64,000 bases of DNA from Batillaria attramentaria (GCA_018292915.2 JACVVK020000287.1:50001-114000), one strand, 5' to 3'; shown: positions 8,787 through 20,372, counted from the first letter of the stretch. Notes: generated by a model from the letters alone, not told the origin. Numbers and translations: made by a program.

Positions 8787-10651
8787 GGGGTGTACTCGTT
8801 ATCAGCGCACTGACTTCATCATCTTCAACACCCTACAACCACAGTTTCAGCCGGTCTACTCGCAACGACTTTGACTGAACCCCCCCTCAGCGAAAACACA
8901 AAAACCGGTTCAGACCAGAGGCAGTGGTTTAACCTTTTTCGTGGCTAGGAGCAGAAATTTTCCCGCCAATTATACACACGGCCCGCCGGCGGCGCCACGT
9001 AACGGTAGTTTGTTCCCTAATCAAGGGGAGATAATTAGCGTCATATTTTTGTTGACCCAAGTAGCATGCTACTAATGATGGAAAAGAAGTCGGGAACATG
9101 GAGGAAAGGGAGGGGCAGGGGGTGCGGATGCCGGGGGTGGGGGTGGGGGGTGGGTGGGGGGGGGGGAGACGAACACTAATCCTAGTGTATTTGGTCTCTT
9201 GAGATTGTGTGCATGACATCAGTGTGCCTGCAAATGTAATCTAAACTTCAGTGTGTCTCATTATGGCAACAGATCTAAATCCATTCTTGACTAATAATGA
9301 ATCGCTGTCTACGACTTGCATCAGTTTGCTTTCTAGCACTTGCATCTGCAGCTTCAATCTGAACTTGGCGTTTTCACATGTACATACAGCAAAAGTTTTA
9401 ACAGAATTCTAAACATATGCAAATTAATTTAAACGAGCTGACCAATAAGAGGTCGCCACACAAACAAACGTGGTGATATCAGTACTATAGCGAGATTCCT
9501 CTTAGAGGAATTCAAGAGGAAAAAAAAAATCTTAACCTCAGTTCCCCGAATAGTTCGTCTGTCATGCCCCAGGTTCTTCATTCTTTCCGTGCGCCTAATG
9601 AGAGCTAGGATTCAATTAGTGCCATGAGAGAGGCCGTATCCTTTTAGGGGGGCCATCGATTCTAATTCCCTGTCAGCGACCCACAGGATAGTTGCCCTTT
9701 GGTTAAAGGGACGTCACTCCAAATCTCCGTCTCCGCTGAGTTATAGGTCTTGATCTCTGGTGCCCCAAAAGAAGCAGCGTCTCCTCAGAGCGGAAATGCG
9801 CAGAGGATTTCAAGACGCGGTAGGCAGAAGTTGCAAGTCGGAGACTCACTTCCTCAGCCTTGAGGGTAAATGTAGGTATTGGTTTCATAAGTAGTCCAAA
9901 GAATCTGTTGCTTAGCGGTTATTCCCGTCCAAAGACAAATCTTGCGACTACGCCGAGAAACCACTTGCCATCCCTGGTGCACAGCGCGTGTCAAGGACAG
10001 TGTGCGAGCAACCTCAGGGCTGAGGTAGATTTTCAGGAGAAGTCCATAACTGAAGAGTGTGATGTCCCTCTGTAAGTCTCGTCAGAAGCAGTATGGGCCG
10101 TGCCTCTGCTTATCAAGCAAAACGGTACCTCGGCTAATTTAGCCAGTACCTACCTCCTCATTTATACCTCGCAAACGATTGGCCAAAGTGTCTCCTTGCT
10201 CATAATTAGGCAAACCTACCTTTTATCCATATCATTTTTTTTTTGTACTTTGATCAAAAGATTGGGCACAGTATGGTCCGTACAATTTCTTGTCCGATAA
10301 GAAGTTAGAACCTGACGGTACCGCTTCGACTACTTCCGTCACTACCTCCTCACACCTCTTTGAAAACTCGCAAAATACTGGGTACACACCTTGCACGCTG
10401 TACCAGCTTTATATATATAATTGTTATGCTTACAGCGTTATTTTGATCATGTTTGCAAAATTGTAAGACAGGGGATGGTCGAATATTTGTGTCTAAAGTG
10501 TCTTTCACAGTAAGTTTAAGTTTTCTATAGATGTGTGCGTACACAAGACTTTTATGTGTGTATGTGTGTATGAGAGTAAGTTTTATACATGACATAATTA
10601 CGTTTTTGTGAGTGTTCTTATATTTCAAGGGCGTGAGTGCTTTGGACCTAT

Positions 10652-10652
<1 letters not shown>
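8784..10652. other. No gene recognised; one G-rich tract
   Basis: Anonymous sequence of nearly 1.9 kb. The only striking feature is a G-rich tract at about 9130-9168 (GGGGGTGGGGGT type). The 61-92 residue open frames here have no recognisable motif. Confidence 0.5.

Positions 10653-10718
<66 letters not shown>
10653..10718. repeat. (GT)n(GA)n compound microsatellite
   Basis: About 17 GT units followed directly by about 15 GA units. Confidence 0.95.
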
Positions 10719-10721
<3 letters not shown>

Positions 10722-10789
10722 TTATACATTTACTTGTGTGAATGAGGCTTTTTTAGTGCAAGTTTTATTTGTTATTACTATGTCCTATT

Positions 10790-10985
10790 ATTATTTTTCA
10801 TGGTGGCATATAATTTCCCTTTTGGGATTAATAAAGTATTTTGAATTGAATTGAATTGAATTGAATATGAATTAATTGAACTGAATCGAATTGAATTGAA
10901 CTGAACTGAACTGAACTGAACTGAACTGAATCTGAAGTGGATTGAACTGAATTGAACTGAATTTGAATTGAACTGAATTGAATTT
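10790..10985 (+). mobile_element. LINE 3' end with (TTGAA)n tail
   Basis: TTCCCTTTTGGGATTAATAA followed by AGTATTTTGAATTGAATTG is a common LINE 3' end form. The tail expands to about 140 bp of TTGAA/CTGAA pentanucleotides with sequence variants (10838-10985). No coding part is preserved upstream, so this is a strongly 5'-truncated copy or a pentanucleotide expansion seeded by one. Confidence 0.6.
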
Positions 10986-10988
10986 TCA

Positions 10989-11148
10989 GCCGCGGAAGAG
11001 TGACGCCAAAGACAGAACAAACGAGAAGCTACAAGTAACAATTATTTGGACTCCAGCTGGAAGTCGAACTCGCGGTCCGACCACCATTGCCCTGTATTAA
11101 CGCCGAGTCTCAAACCAGCTTCCAGCGTAGCTATCCCGGCTCCCCTTG
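10989..11148 (-). mobile_element. Degenerate SINE family 1
   Basis: GTGACGCCAAAGACAG and GAAGTCGAACTCGCGGTCCG match the body and B box in reverse. CTATCCCGGCTCCCC at the right end is the head. Heavily diverged, with a small insertion. Confidence 0.65.
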
Positions 11149-11331
11149 ACTAATGAGACAAGCACGACAGTGACGTAAGGCCAGACTTTCTGTGACCCAT
11201 TACGTCCAGGGTAGAATGAGGTCTGCGCAGGCCGTGACACAAAAGGGTGTTCTGGAAAGCATTAATCCCGGCTGTGTCGCAGACTAATCCCATCGTCTGC
11301 AGCCTAACAACCATACACTGGACGCGACAAC

Positions 11332-11336
<5 letters not shown>

Positions 11337-11369
<33 letters not shown>

Positions 11370-11623
11370 ATTCAATGAACATTTATCATGATTTTTACAA
11401 GAATAAAAGATTAGGAACGCTGTCTTGTCGTCAGTTTTGCCCTACTCAACTACTTCAGGAACAGAGAGAGAGAGAGAGAGTGAGAGAGGGTGGGTGGGTG
11501 GGTGTTTGGGCATTCAATAAACATTTATCATGATTTTTACAAGAATAAAAGATTAGGAACGCTGTCTTGTCGTCAGTTTTGCCCTACTCAACTACTTCAG
11601 GAACAGAGAGAGAGAGAGAGAGA
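11337..11623. repeat. GA microsatellites with a duplicated 95-bp segment
   Basis: The segment CATTCAATGAACATTTATC... (11369-11463) is repeated at 11511-11605 with one visible difference (AATGAAC/AATAAAC). Each copy is followed by (GA)n. Between them (about 11486-11510) lies GGGTGGGTGGGTGGGTGTTT, the reverse 3' end of SINE family 1. Confidence 0.9.
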
Positions 11624-11805
11624 GTAGGTGGGTAGGTGCTTAGGAGTTTAACGTCCTTTTCTACCACATGTGGTTGATATCAAAGACGGGGCAACGATGA
11701 AAAAGCCAGCACAAATATTAAATATTATGGCCCCAGCCGGGATTCGAACTCACGCCCCAAGCACTGGAAGTCCAGCGCTCTACCATTCGGGCACCCTGGC
11801 TCCCC
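11624..11805 (-). mobile_element. SINE family 1, full length
   Basis: Complete minus-strand copy with an internal duplication (AAATATTAAATATTATGGCC instead of AAATATTTGGCC). The head ends in ACCCTGGCTCCCCG. Flanked on both sides by (GA)n, so no clean TSD can be read. Confidence 0.9.
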
Positions 11806-11843
11806 GAGAGAGAGAGAGAGAGGGTGAGTGGGTGGGTGTTTGG

Positions 11844-11911
<68 letters not shown>
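11806..11911. repeat. (GA)n and (GACA)n with a SINE end fragment
   Basis: (GA)n, then a 25-bp fragment of the family-1 3' end in reverse (GTGAGTGGGTGGGTGTTTGG), then (GA)n at 11847-11884 and (GACA)7 at 11884-11911. Confidence 0.9.
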
Positions 11912-11913
<2 letters not shown>

Positions 11914-12544
11914 GGCAGAAACAAGAGTTTCCCTCGCCACTTTTATGAGCAAAATTCCCTTAACCCACCTCCCTTCTCTACCCACAGCTCACCCCCCCCC
12001 CCTCCCCAACCACTAATTGGACGACACTAGTCGGTAATCAAGGCGTCAACTTTTTTGCCTGCCTGCAAAGCTTTCACTAACAAGGGATGTTGAAATCTCT
12101 CGCAGCAAGCTCTCCACAGTAATCATCTGATCTAAGAGCTGGCTTCGAGTGTTCGAACGTGTAGAGAGCGACCTCAAAGAACCAGTTACAGGAGCCCAGG
12201 AAGGAAACTATGTAATCATGGCACATTTGATCTCAAAGCCCTGAAAGAGCTCTTCTCGCATCCGGGTCTCTTTGTGGGTGATCATTGAACGGTGTCTTTT
12301 CCTATAATCAATGATGATAAAGAGACAAACGGGTACGTTCCCTCTCATGCGAAATAATTATGACGTGAGATATGCACGAGGAACATTAACGAGGGGAATA
12401 TGTCAAGGATTTAACAGCTGAGAGAAGAACTTTAATTTGATTTTTAGAGCTGGTTGTGTCAGGGCAGATTTGAGAGTCGGGAGTATCGAGGAAGCTCGAC
12501 AGCATCAACACACAATGACATCCAGTCTCCAGTGTGCAGAGTGT
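11912..12544. other. No feature recognised
   Basis: Anonymous sequence between the microsatellites and the 20-bp minisatellite. Confidence 0.5.
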
Positions 12545-13115
12545 GAGTTAGAGATTTGTCTGGTCAAGGAGGGACGGGTATCGGTAGTGAGAAACGTGTC
12601 TGGTTAGGGAGAGACTTGTGGGGTTAGGGAGAAACGTGTCTGGTTAGGGAGAGATGTGTCGGGTAAGGGAGAAATTTGTGGGGTTAGGGAGAAACAGTAT
12701 AGTTAGGGAGAGACGTGTTGGGTAAGGGAGAAACATGTGGGGTTAGGGAGAAACGTGTCTGGTAAGGGAGTGATATGTCAGGTAAGGGAGAAACATATGG
12801 GCTTAGGGAGAAAAGAGTATGGTTGGGGAGAGACGTGTCAGATAAGGGAGGAACTTGTGGGGGTAGAGAGAAACGTGTCTGGTTATGAAGAGACGTGTCA
12901 AGTAAGGGAGAAACTTATGGGGTTATGAAGAAACTAGTCTGGTTAGGGAGAGAGGTGTTAAGTAAGGGAGAAACTGGGGGGGGGGGGGGGGGGTAGGGAG
13001 AAACGTGTCTGGTTAGGGAGAGAGGTGTTAAGTAAGGGAGAAACGTGTCTGGTTAGGGAGAAACGTGTTAGGTAAGGGAGAAACTTAAGTGGTTAGGGAG
13101 AGACCCGTTTGGTTA
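12545..13115. repeat. 20-bp minisatellite with 60-bp higher-order unit
   Basis: About 28 units of 20 bp, consensus close to GGTTAGGGAGAAACGTGTCT. Three variants tend to cycle: one ending AACGTGTCT, one GACGTGTCA and one starting GGTAAGGG and ending ACTTGTGG. This gives a 60-bp period. Most units contain one GGTTAGGG or GGTAAGGG. A poly(G) run interrupts one unit at about 12976-12993. The 63-residue frame at 12737 is a by-product of the 60-bp period being divisible by three. Confidence 0.9.
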
Positions 13116-13852
13116 CGACTCCTCCGTCACCTCCAGGCACTAAAAAATATAGCAACCCTCATACACAGCAAGCATGGTCCTCAATACTCCTCATAGACAA
13201 CGGTGGCCGCGCCGAGCACTTAACAAAAGCAGCCGCGGTAAGCCAAAGGATAGTATGTATGAGAAGGACGAGGGAGACGGCAGATTCAATGTTTTGTTGA
13301 GCCCAAGTGAATAGCCACTGCATTTCAACGCTCAACACCAAAGCAAACCTTGACCAGTACAACCCAGGCACGATCATGCAGTTAGCCACTTTTACCACTG
13401 ACCGGTCGATGCTAATCTTACGCTAGAGAAAGGCAAGTGCACACGCAGTTCGTTATAACCACTTTCCCGCCAGCAAGATTTGACGACTACATGGAATCTG
13501 CCTCCAAAGTGAAATGGCGGACAGACACGGGCCTGACGGGAGTGCAGTGAAAGTGGACGGGAGAGTCTCCAGTGCTACTCCGCGCTTCTGGTCCGATTCA
13601 TCTGACTCAGGACAGGGCCTACAATCCATAGAGTTTGCAGGATTCGAACCACTCCGCTTCAAACAGTTGGACGATGATTGCTCACACGTGAAACCATGTT
13701 TGAAATGGTTACTATGATGAGCATGTAGTATGTACCGCGATGTATGTATTTGCATTGTAGCCACGCGTGTCTGGTTGATAAGCGGCGCCTTTGTCAGGTT
13801 CACGCCGACAAACTAAATTCCGCTGGAATCATTCGACGCGAGTCGAATTTGA
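13116..13852. other. No feature recognised
   Basis: Anonymous sequence; no exon or repeat I can support. Confidence 0.5.
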
Positions 13853-13853
13853 A

Positions 13854-14118
13854 AATGGAAACACTCAGTGCTTCTGTTCAGAAATACCCTGTCTTGGCGG
13901 TGCGACTATTTGGAGTAGCACCGGAAAGACCTCGCCTATTTTGACTACACCCCGCGGATAGGCGTAGAGAGAAGGACACCAGCCACGCTAACAATGGAAA
14001 CAGTGTTACTGTTCAGAGACACTCTCTCTTGGCGGTGCTACTATCCGGAGGGGAGAAGCACCTGAAGCACTCGCACCAATTTTGACTGCACCTTGTGGAC
14101 AGACTGACCGAGACAAAA
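13854..14118. repeat. Diverged 138-bp direct duplication
   Basis: 13855-13980 and 13994-14118 match in order: TGGAAACA, CTGTTCAGA, CTTGGCGGTGC, ACTAT, GAGTAGCACC/GAGAAGCACC, ATTTTGACT, GGATAGGC/GGACAGAC. This is an old tandem duplication. Confidence 0.7.
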
Positions 14119-14813
14119 AGAACAGCAATGACTCCGTCGCGAGCCTCTTGGCCGTATGATTAAGGAACACCTATCCGACTGAGCGTTACTCATTTAATTA
14201 CGCGTGGCAGCAGACGTGCGCCTAATCATAAGATTAGAGGAAACTGGGGAGCGCGCTCCGAGAGTCTAGAAGAAGCAAGTAATAGCCGCAGCATGGACCT
14301 GGGAGCATGTGACCCTGCGCCGAGTCAAAAAGGTACCATGTGTTGGCATTTACATTGGACACACTGTGAAGTCCCATGGGCGGGGGGGGGGGGACGTTTG
14401 TTCGATGTTCACAGTTTTTGTCGAATGTACTGGTGAAAGATACAGTTTTTAAAGACACATGCTGCAGGTCTTTTCGGCTCACAGACCGACCTAGGCTTAT
14501 AACGGTGACCTTAACAGGAAATAAGTTAGATCTGTGCAAAATATGAATCAGTTTGGGGTTGTCGTCGCTAAGATGTCAGCCAAAACTTGAACGTGAGCCA
14601 AAACATGCGCCTACCGCCAGCTTTCACTAGTTAGTGGAGTGACGCGTTTGTGTAAAACAGGTTATAGCCATGTGGCCGTCTCGGTGCAACTCGCACGTGT
14701 TGGGTGACGACATGACAAGTTTCCAAAGCTCTAGAATACTGTTTGGGAGGACCACTGACTCAGTAGTGACAGTATCTGTGCGAAACGCGTTTCTGACACG
14801 GTGGGAGTTGTTC
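14119..14813. other. No gene recognised
   Basis: Anonymous, with a poly(G) run at about 14382-14393. Confidence 0.5.
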
Positions 14814-15201
14814 ATCTTGCCAGAGGCTGCGCGGTGGTCAAGTGGTTAAAGAGACTTGTCACCAATGCGAGAGGTCAGATTCGAGTCTTCCTTCTCGTAT
14901 GTGGCACCGTTCATTCGGGCCGATCGTCGGGGGTTCTCTCCGGGTACTCCGGCTTCCTCCCCCTCTGCTTTGGAAATGTTCAGCCAACCAAATTTGAAAA
15001 GTAAATGCAATTCTAAAATTCCGAAATTTAAATAGCTGAGCTGACCCTTCGCACCCCGTGATTGTATTGTGTTTATGTCCAGTGTATGAGAGAATGCGTG
15101 TGATTCACGTGAGCGTGCGTGTTGGGTTCAGTTCGCGGCGCTTTGAGCCGATTCATGGAATTGGGTAGGCGGCCTGTACAATATTATTATTATTATTATT
15201 A
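14814..15201 (+). mobile_element. SINE family 2, full length
   Basis: tRNA-like head (GCGGTGGTCAAGTGGTTAAA, then GATTCGAGTC as a poor B box), a conserved central block (CGGGCCGATCGTCGGGGG, TCTCCGGGTACTCCGGCTTC), an AT-rich stretch, and a 3' end with GGCGCTTTGAGCCGATTCAT, then a (ATT)n tail at 15184-15201. Nearly identical in order to 62522-62925, and partly to 52605-52735 and 21632-21815. Length is about 390 bp. Confidence 0.9.
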
Positions 15202-15289
15202 TGTGTTGGATTAAACACTGGGAATCGTTTCCGTTCAGCTCAAGAAAAGATCACGATAAGGACAGGAATGTAAAAGTTCGAAAATGTGT

Positions 15290-15460
15290 TCTGCAGACAG
15301 AATGGTTGTTTGCCCGTTGGGATCTTTTACACCTTTTCTTGCAACAAACGGGGCACCAAAATTTAACTTTGCTCCTAGCTGGGAATAGAACTCGCGACCC
15401 GCATACTGACAGTGCGACAGTGCACCAGCAAAGCTGTCCCAGCGTCCTCTTTGACAATTA
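15290..15460 (-). mobile_element. tRNA-SINE-like remnant
   Basis: On the minus strand GACAGCTTTGCTGGTGCACT and GGGTCGCGAGTTCTATTCCC read as a tRNA-type head with a B box. They are followed by GGTGCCCCGTTTG and GTAAAAGATCCCAACGGG. It differs from families 1-3. Class inferred from layout only. Confidence 0.45.
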
Positions 15461-15607
15461 GCAGCGTATCGCTGAGCTCTCTACCTGAGCCAAGTTGATT
15501 CCTTCTCATTAGTGCAGAAGTATCACCAGACACTGTCTAACAAACTGAAGCAAGCGACTGAGTAAGGTACTAGATATTCTTGCCATCAGAAGGACACACC
15601 ATTTTAC

Positions 15608-16405
<798 letters not shown>

Positions 16406-16572
16406 GGGGAAGCCGGGATAACCGAATGGTAGCGTATCGGACTTTCAATGCTCGGGACGCGAGTTTAAAACTCGGCTGGGGCCAAATATTCAAGCTGGCC
16501 TTTTTCTCCTTGTCACGTCTTTGATATCACACATACGTGGTGGAAAAGGACGTTAAACTCCCAAACACGTAC
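16406..16572 (+). mobile_element. SINE family 1
   Basis: Head GGGAAGCCGGGATAACCGAA, body CCAAATATTCAAGCTGG, end GGTGGAAAAGGACGTTAAAC. The B box has decayed (GAGTTTAAAACTCGG). Confidence 0.85.
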
Positions 16573-16589
16573 CCACAAGCCGCTTCTTC

Positions 16590-16830
16590 TCAAAACCAGG
16601 TTGTTTGCGTTGTTGCTGTTTGCGTTGTTGCTGTTTTCTCTTTCGCTCTTTCTCGAAACCACGGTTTTGTTTTCCTCGCTCTTTCTTGAAACCACGGTTC
16701 CTTCTTCTTCTTCTTCGACCGTCTGCTTCTTTGTCTTTGCGGTTTCCTTCTTTCCTGTTTCCTCTTCTTCTTGTTTTTCTCCTCCTTCCTTTCCGGCCTT
16801 CTTCGCTTGTTCTTGTTCTTTTCGTTCTTC
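16590..16830. repeat. Polypyrimidine tract with short internal repeats
   Basis: TTGCGTTGTTGCTGTTT twice, CTCGAAACCACGGTT / CTTGAAACCACGGTT twice, and CTT/TTC triplets. The frames here are simple-sequence artefacts. Confidence 0.8.
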
Positions 16831-17707
16831 TTATTCTGGTAGTCCGCACTAACCTCGCAGACGATTTTTCTTCTTCAACTGATCGCGGTTGTTTTTAGAG
16901 GCAGGTGTCCTGTCTGATTTGGCGCCAGAAACACGCCACAAAAAAAAAAAAAAAATCCCATAGAGAACCGCGATTCACGCACGTCGCCGCTTGTTTAGAT
17001 ACAACCAACAGACAAGGACACTCTCTTCTCCCGACATTTAAACGTAGGACTAAGGCCGAGGTCTATCTAATCTAAGTACCAGCCTTAATCTTAAACCTCG
17101 CATTTCCTTCTATTAACTACATGACTAAACTTAAACCTGTGAGTCTTTCAGAACCTTCAATTTTCTTTTAAAAAGAACCATGCCAAAAACGCTGCTTTTC
17201 CCCATGGGTCTTGCGACTGTGAAGAACATAACAATCACATTGAAATGGCCTTACCCTGCTAGCTTTAACGTCGATATTTTGTTGCTTAATATTTCATGCG
17301 ACCGCCAAGCCCAACCAAGGGTTAACCGTTTCAATTTTAATAACTCCATCATCGGTAAATTAACCGCACTGTCGACGGTAAACAAAGAGAAAAAGAGCCG
17401 GGACACGTGAACGTCGGTCTGCAACAAAAGGTGTTCATCGGTGGGACGTTTCTTTCAGGAGACTGCTTGGTTCCCCTAGACACCGGAAACAGAATCTCCA
17501 AGGACACGTCCTTGTTTTCGAAGCCCTGGTCCACTGCTGCTACTTTGGCCTCGAGCAAATTAATAACCATGGCAACAGTACCTTCCAGGTTTTTCAGGTA
17601 GAATGGTCGGAACGGATTACCCGCCTCTGATGTATCGATTATGTCCCCTTGAACAGACTGGTGATCAAAGGAGTCATCACACTGCTCAGGAAGACCATGC
17701 CTAGACC
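16831..17707. other. No gene recognised
   Basis: Anonymous sequence with a poly(A) run at about 16938-16955. The 136-residue minus-strand frame at 17349-17759 has no motif I recognise and overlaps the TIR element start. Confidence 0.5.
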
Positions 17708-17710
17708 CAG

Positions 17711-18615
17711 GGGACCTATGCATGGACACAACCTTCCGTAGGCACAGCCTAAACGCCAAGTCTCAGACTATGCAGTCTCGGTCTAAATTTCTCGCGCAAC
17801 CGCTATGCATGGACGCGGACAACAGCCCAGACAACCAAGTCTCAGACTTGAAGTCGGCCTACGTGACGTCATCTGCTTTATCTAAATTTAGAGTGTGGGA
17901 TTCCGGTATTCCCCAGCCAATTGTGAGAGTACGCATGCGCATGTGTTCAACGAGACAGCCCAGCGCCGCGGGAAAGAAACAGCCAGCGGGATGCCTTACG
18001 CAATACACACCGCGCGCGGGCGGTCAGTCGGCCGGTACATGTGGCAGACTGACCCACCACGCGGCACTGTGCATCAGTTTCTGCGAGTCAAGTTGAACCT
18101 CGGGCCGGACTCAGACGTAAAAATACTGAACAACAGAAATAAAGGGGAATATTGCTTACGGAATGGATGACATACTCCCATATCACCTCTCAAGGAAGGT
18201 GAGCAAACTAAATGCAGAAATCTTTAGACTGGTGAGACTGGCACAGCGCAGGTCACAGTGACATGCTGACCGGATCGACTGCCAGTGAGCCACTGATGAG
18301 AGTGCCATGCAAAACAGTACACACCAAAGACACTCGCAGTATAGTACATATACCCGTAAAACACGATCTAGGCCTTGGCATAGTCGAATGAAACTCCACA
18401 ACACCGAAAAAACGCCATGCTGATTGTCGTTTAGGCCGAGCCTACGGCATTTAGGCCGCCGATTTCGCGTGACTAAATCGGGGCTGTTTAGGCTGCCGTT
18501 TAGACCCTGACTACCCCGTTGTCTGTGTCCATGCATACCGATTTCCGAGATTTAGTCAGAGCCTACGAATTTAGGCAGGGCCTACGCGTTTAGGTCGTGT
18601 CCATGCATAGGTCCC
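17711..18615. mobile_element. 905-bp TIR DNA transposon, non-autonomous, PIF/Harbinger-like
   Basis: The left end GGGACCTATGCATGGACACA and the reverse of the right end GGGACCTATGCATGGACACG match over about 24 bp with one difference. CAG flanks both sides (17708-17710, 18616-18618). A second, internal copy of TATGCATGGAC lies at each end (about 17806 and, reversed, about 18525). The interior repeats GTTTAGGC and CAGCCTA-type words in both orientations. No transposase motif is visible. A 3-bp CWG duplication with a GGG/GGC terminus is the pattern reported for animal Harbinger elements; that assignment is an inference. Confidence 0.75.
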
Positions 18616-18631
18616 CAGAGCACGCACACCA

Positions 18632-19741
18632 CACAATAGCACATATTTGTGTGAAAGGAAAGACTACAGGTGACCGGTGGGCACGTAAATTAGTGACAAA
18701 GATATTTCCGTCGACAAAAAGACAAGGCAGTGTCCCGAGGTCATTCGACACACTGTCTTGACACAAAAATACGCTTCGGAAAACGGAGACTGCAGAAAGG
18801 TAGATCTATGCATAAGACACAGTAGCACGTATCTGTGTGAAAAGAAAGACTACTCATAACCCGAGGGCATGTGCATTGCTGTCAAAGATAGTTCCTTGCA
18901 CAAAAGACAAGACCAGGTCCCCAGATTATTCGCAAATTATATGCTGTCTTGAAACATGTAGTCTACAGAATGGTAGACTTGTTTAAACCACACAATAGCA
19001 CATATCTGTGTTAAGGGAAAGACTGCGGGTGGCCCGTGGGCATGTACATAAGTGACAAATATATGTCCGCCGGCAAAAGACAAGCCCGCTTCCCCGGATT
19101 ATTCGCAAAAGACACACATAGTCTTGACGTAACACTAAAAGCAGCTCGTGAAAGACGGAGCCTGCAAAGAGTAGACTTGTGTATAGCACACAATAATCAG
19201 CTCTGTGACAGGAAACAATGTACACATATTCCGTATACGCGTGTATCGTTGTAAAAGAAAAGACCAGACGAGGCTACGTCCCCAGACTATTTTGCTGTCT
19301 TGATGCAAAAGCACGCCATGCAAAATTGGGTTCGCCGAAAGGCAGACATCACAACAACACAATAACCCGCTGTGTGAAAGGAAAGACTACATATATAATC
19401 TGTGGACACATGCATTGCTGTCAAAGATATTTCCTTGCACAAAAGACAAGACCAGGTCCCCAGATTATTTGCTGGGGACATGCTGTCTTGAAAAAGCACG
19501 CCCTGGGGAAGAAAGGTAGACTTATTTTCATACGACACAATAGCACATATCTTCGTAAAGGAAACACTGCGGATGACCCGAGGGCACGTACATCAGTGAT
19601 ATTGTTTCGTGGACAAAAGACAAAGCCAGGTGCCCAGACTGATTGCTAGTGTCATACTGTCTTGACGCAAAAGCACGCCCAGGAGAGCGGAGTCTGCAGA
19701 GAGGCAGACTTGTGCATATGGAAGAATAGCACAGCTCGTTG
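18632..19741. repeat. Satellite-like array, six diverged units of about 182 bp
   Basis: Units start at CACAATAGCACATATCTGTG-like sites at 18632, 18818, 18991, 19189, 19358 and 19536, with a partial unit near 19722. Shared words in order are GAAAGGAAAGACTAC, GGGCA(C/T)GTACAT, GACAAGACCAGGTCCCCAGA, CTGTCTTGA, AAAAGCACGCC and GGTAGACTTGTG. Spacing ranges from 169 to 198 bp. The units are diverged, so this is an old array. Frames inside it are not genes. Confidence 0.9.
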
Positions 19742-19805
19742 CACATAATTCTGAAAAGCCAGAGCAAAAGCCACAGCCACAGCCCGACTATCCCCTGCCC
19801 GCTGT

Positions 19806-19890
19806 ATAAAAAGACTTGTTGAAAAGAACAAGCCACAGCACCCCAGTAGAAGCGGCCACTTCACGCCACTATTACTTTACGCCAGGCCTT
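19806..19890 (+). repeat. Copy of the repeat at 54540-54690
   Basis: ACTTGTTGAAAAGAACAAGC, CCCCAGTAGAAGCGGCCACT and ACGCCACTATTACTTTACGC resemble TTGTTGACAAGATCAAGC, CCAGTAGGAGCCACTTGAAG and CCACTATCACGCAAGGCG. Only one arm of the inverted repeat is present here. Confidence 0.5.
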
Positions 19891-19964
19891 CAATCTTTAA
19901 GTTTAAACTCCACCGCTTGTATTGAAGTATATAAATGTGTGCAAGTGAATCCTGTGTGTATGCT

Positions 19965-20040
19965 TGAGCAAAAAGCGCATTGAGTGCTTTTCTAAGCAGA
20001 ACTCCGCGCTCTACAAGTGTAATAAATTATTATTACTATT
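19965..20040 (+). mobile_element. Retroelement 3' end with (ATT)n tail
   Basis: AAGCGCATTGAGTGCTTTTC, then CGCGCTCTACAAGTGTAATA and ATTATTATTACTATT. A GCGCT...GCGCTCTACAA stem-like end before (ATT)n is typical of many animal LINE/SINE 3' ends. The family is not assigned. Confidence 0.5.
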
Positions 20041-20134
20041 ACGAAAGGTGTTGCCCTTCCCTGCTAGGTCGCAGCCGCAAACATTGCGTTTTCTAGAACT
20101 GCGACTCCTTCGGCTGTGCATAATCCAGGCAACT

Positions 20135-20372
20135 AACTCTGTCACAGTTGCAGAGTTTTCAGCGCTTCGGGGGCCCTTATAAAACCAGAGCACGAGTTTG
20201 CCGTGACATTATTTGGCTTTTGGTCAGTGAGCGAGACACATCGCTACAGTGTCTAGCGGGTATTGAGTATTCTCGCTCGGTGACAAAACACAACTGAGCT
20301 ATGAAATCAGGCTGCCCTTCGCTTTTATTGGGGTTTCAGGGATGCTGAGAACTCTGCATCTGTGACAGAGTT
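20135..20372. repeat. Inverted repeat (foldback), 29-bp arms
   Basis: 20135-20163 (AACTCTGTCACAGTTGCAGA...) is the reverse complement of 20344-20372 with only two differences. Outside and inside the arms similarity fades. It could be a small foldback element. Confidence 0.75.

Noticed and set aside
17349..18170. Frames of 136, 124 and 91 residues in and beside the TIR element
   Set aside because: No catalytic triad or DNA-binding motif of a transposase could be seen.
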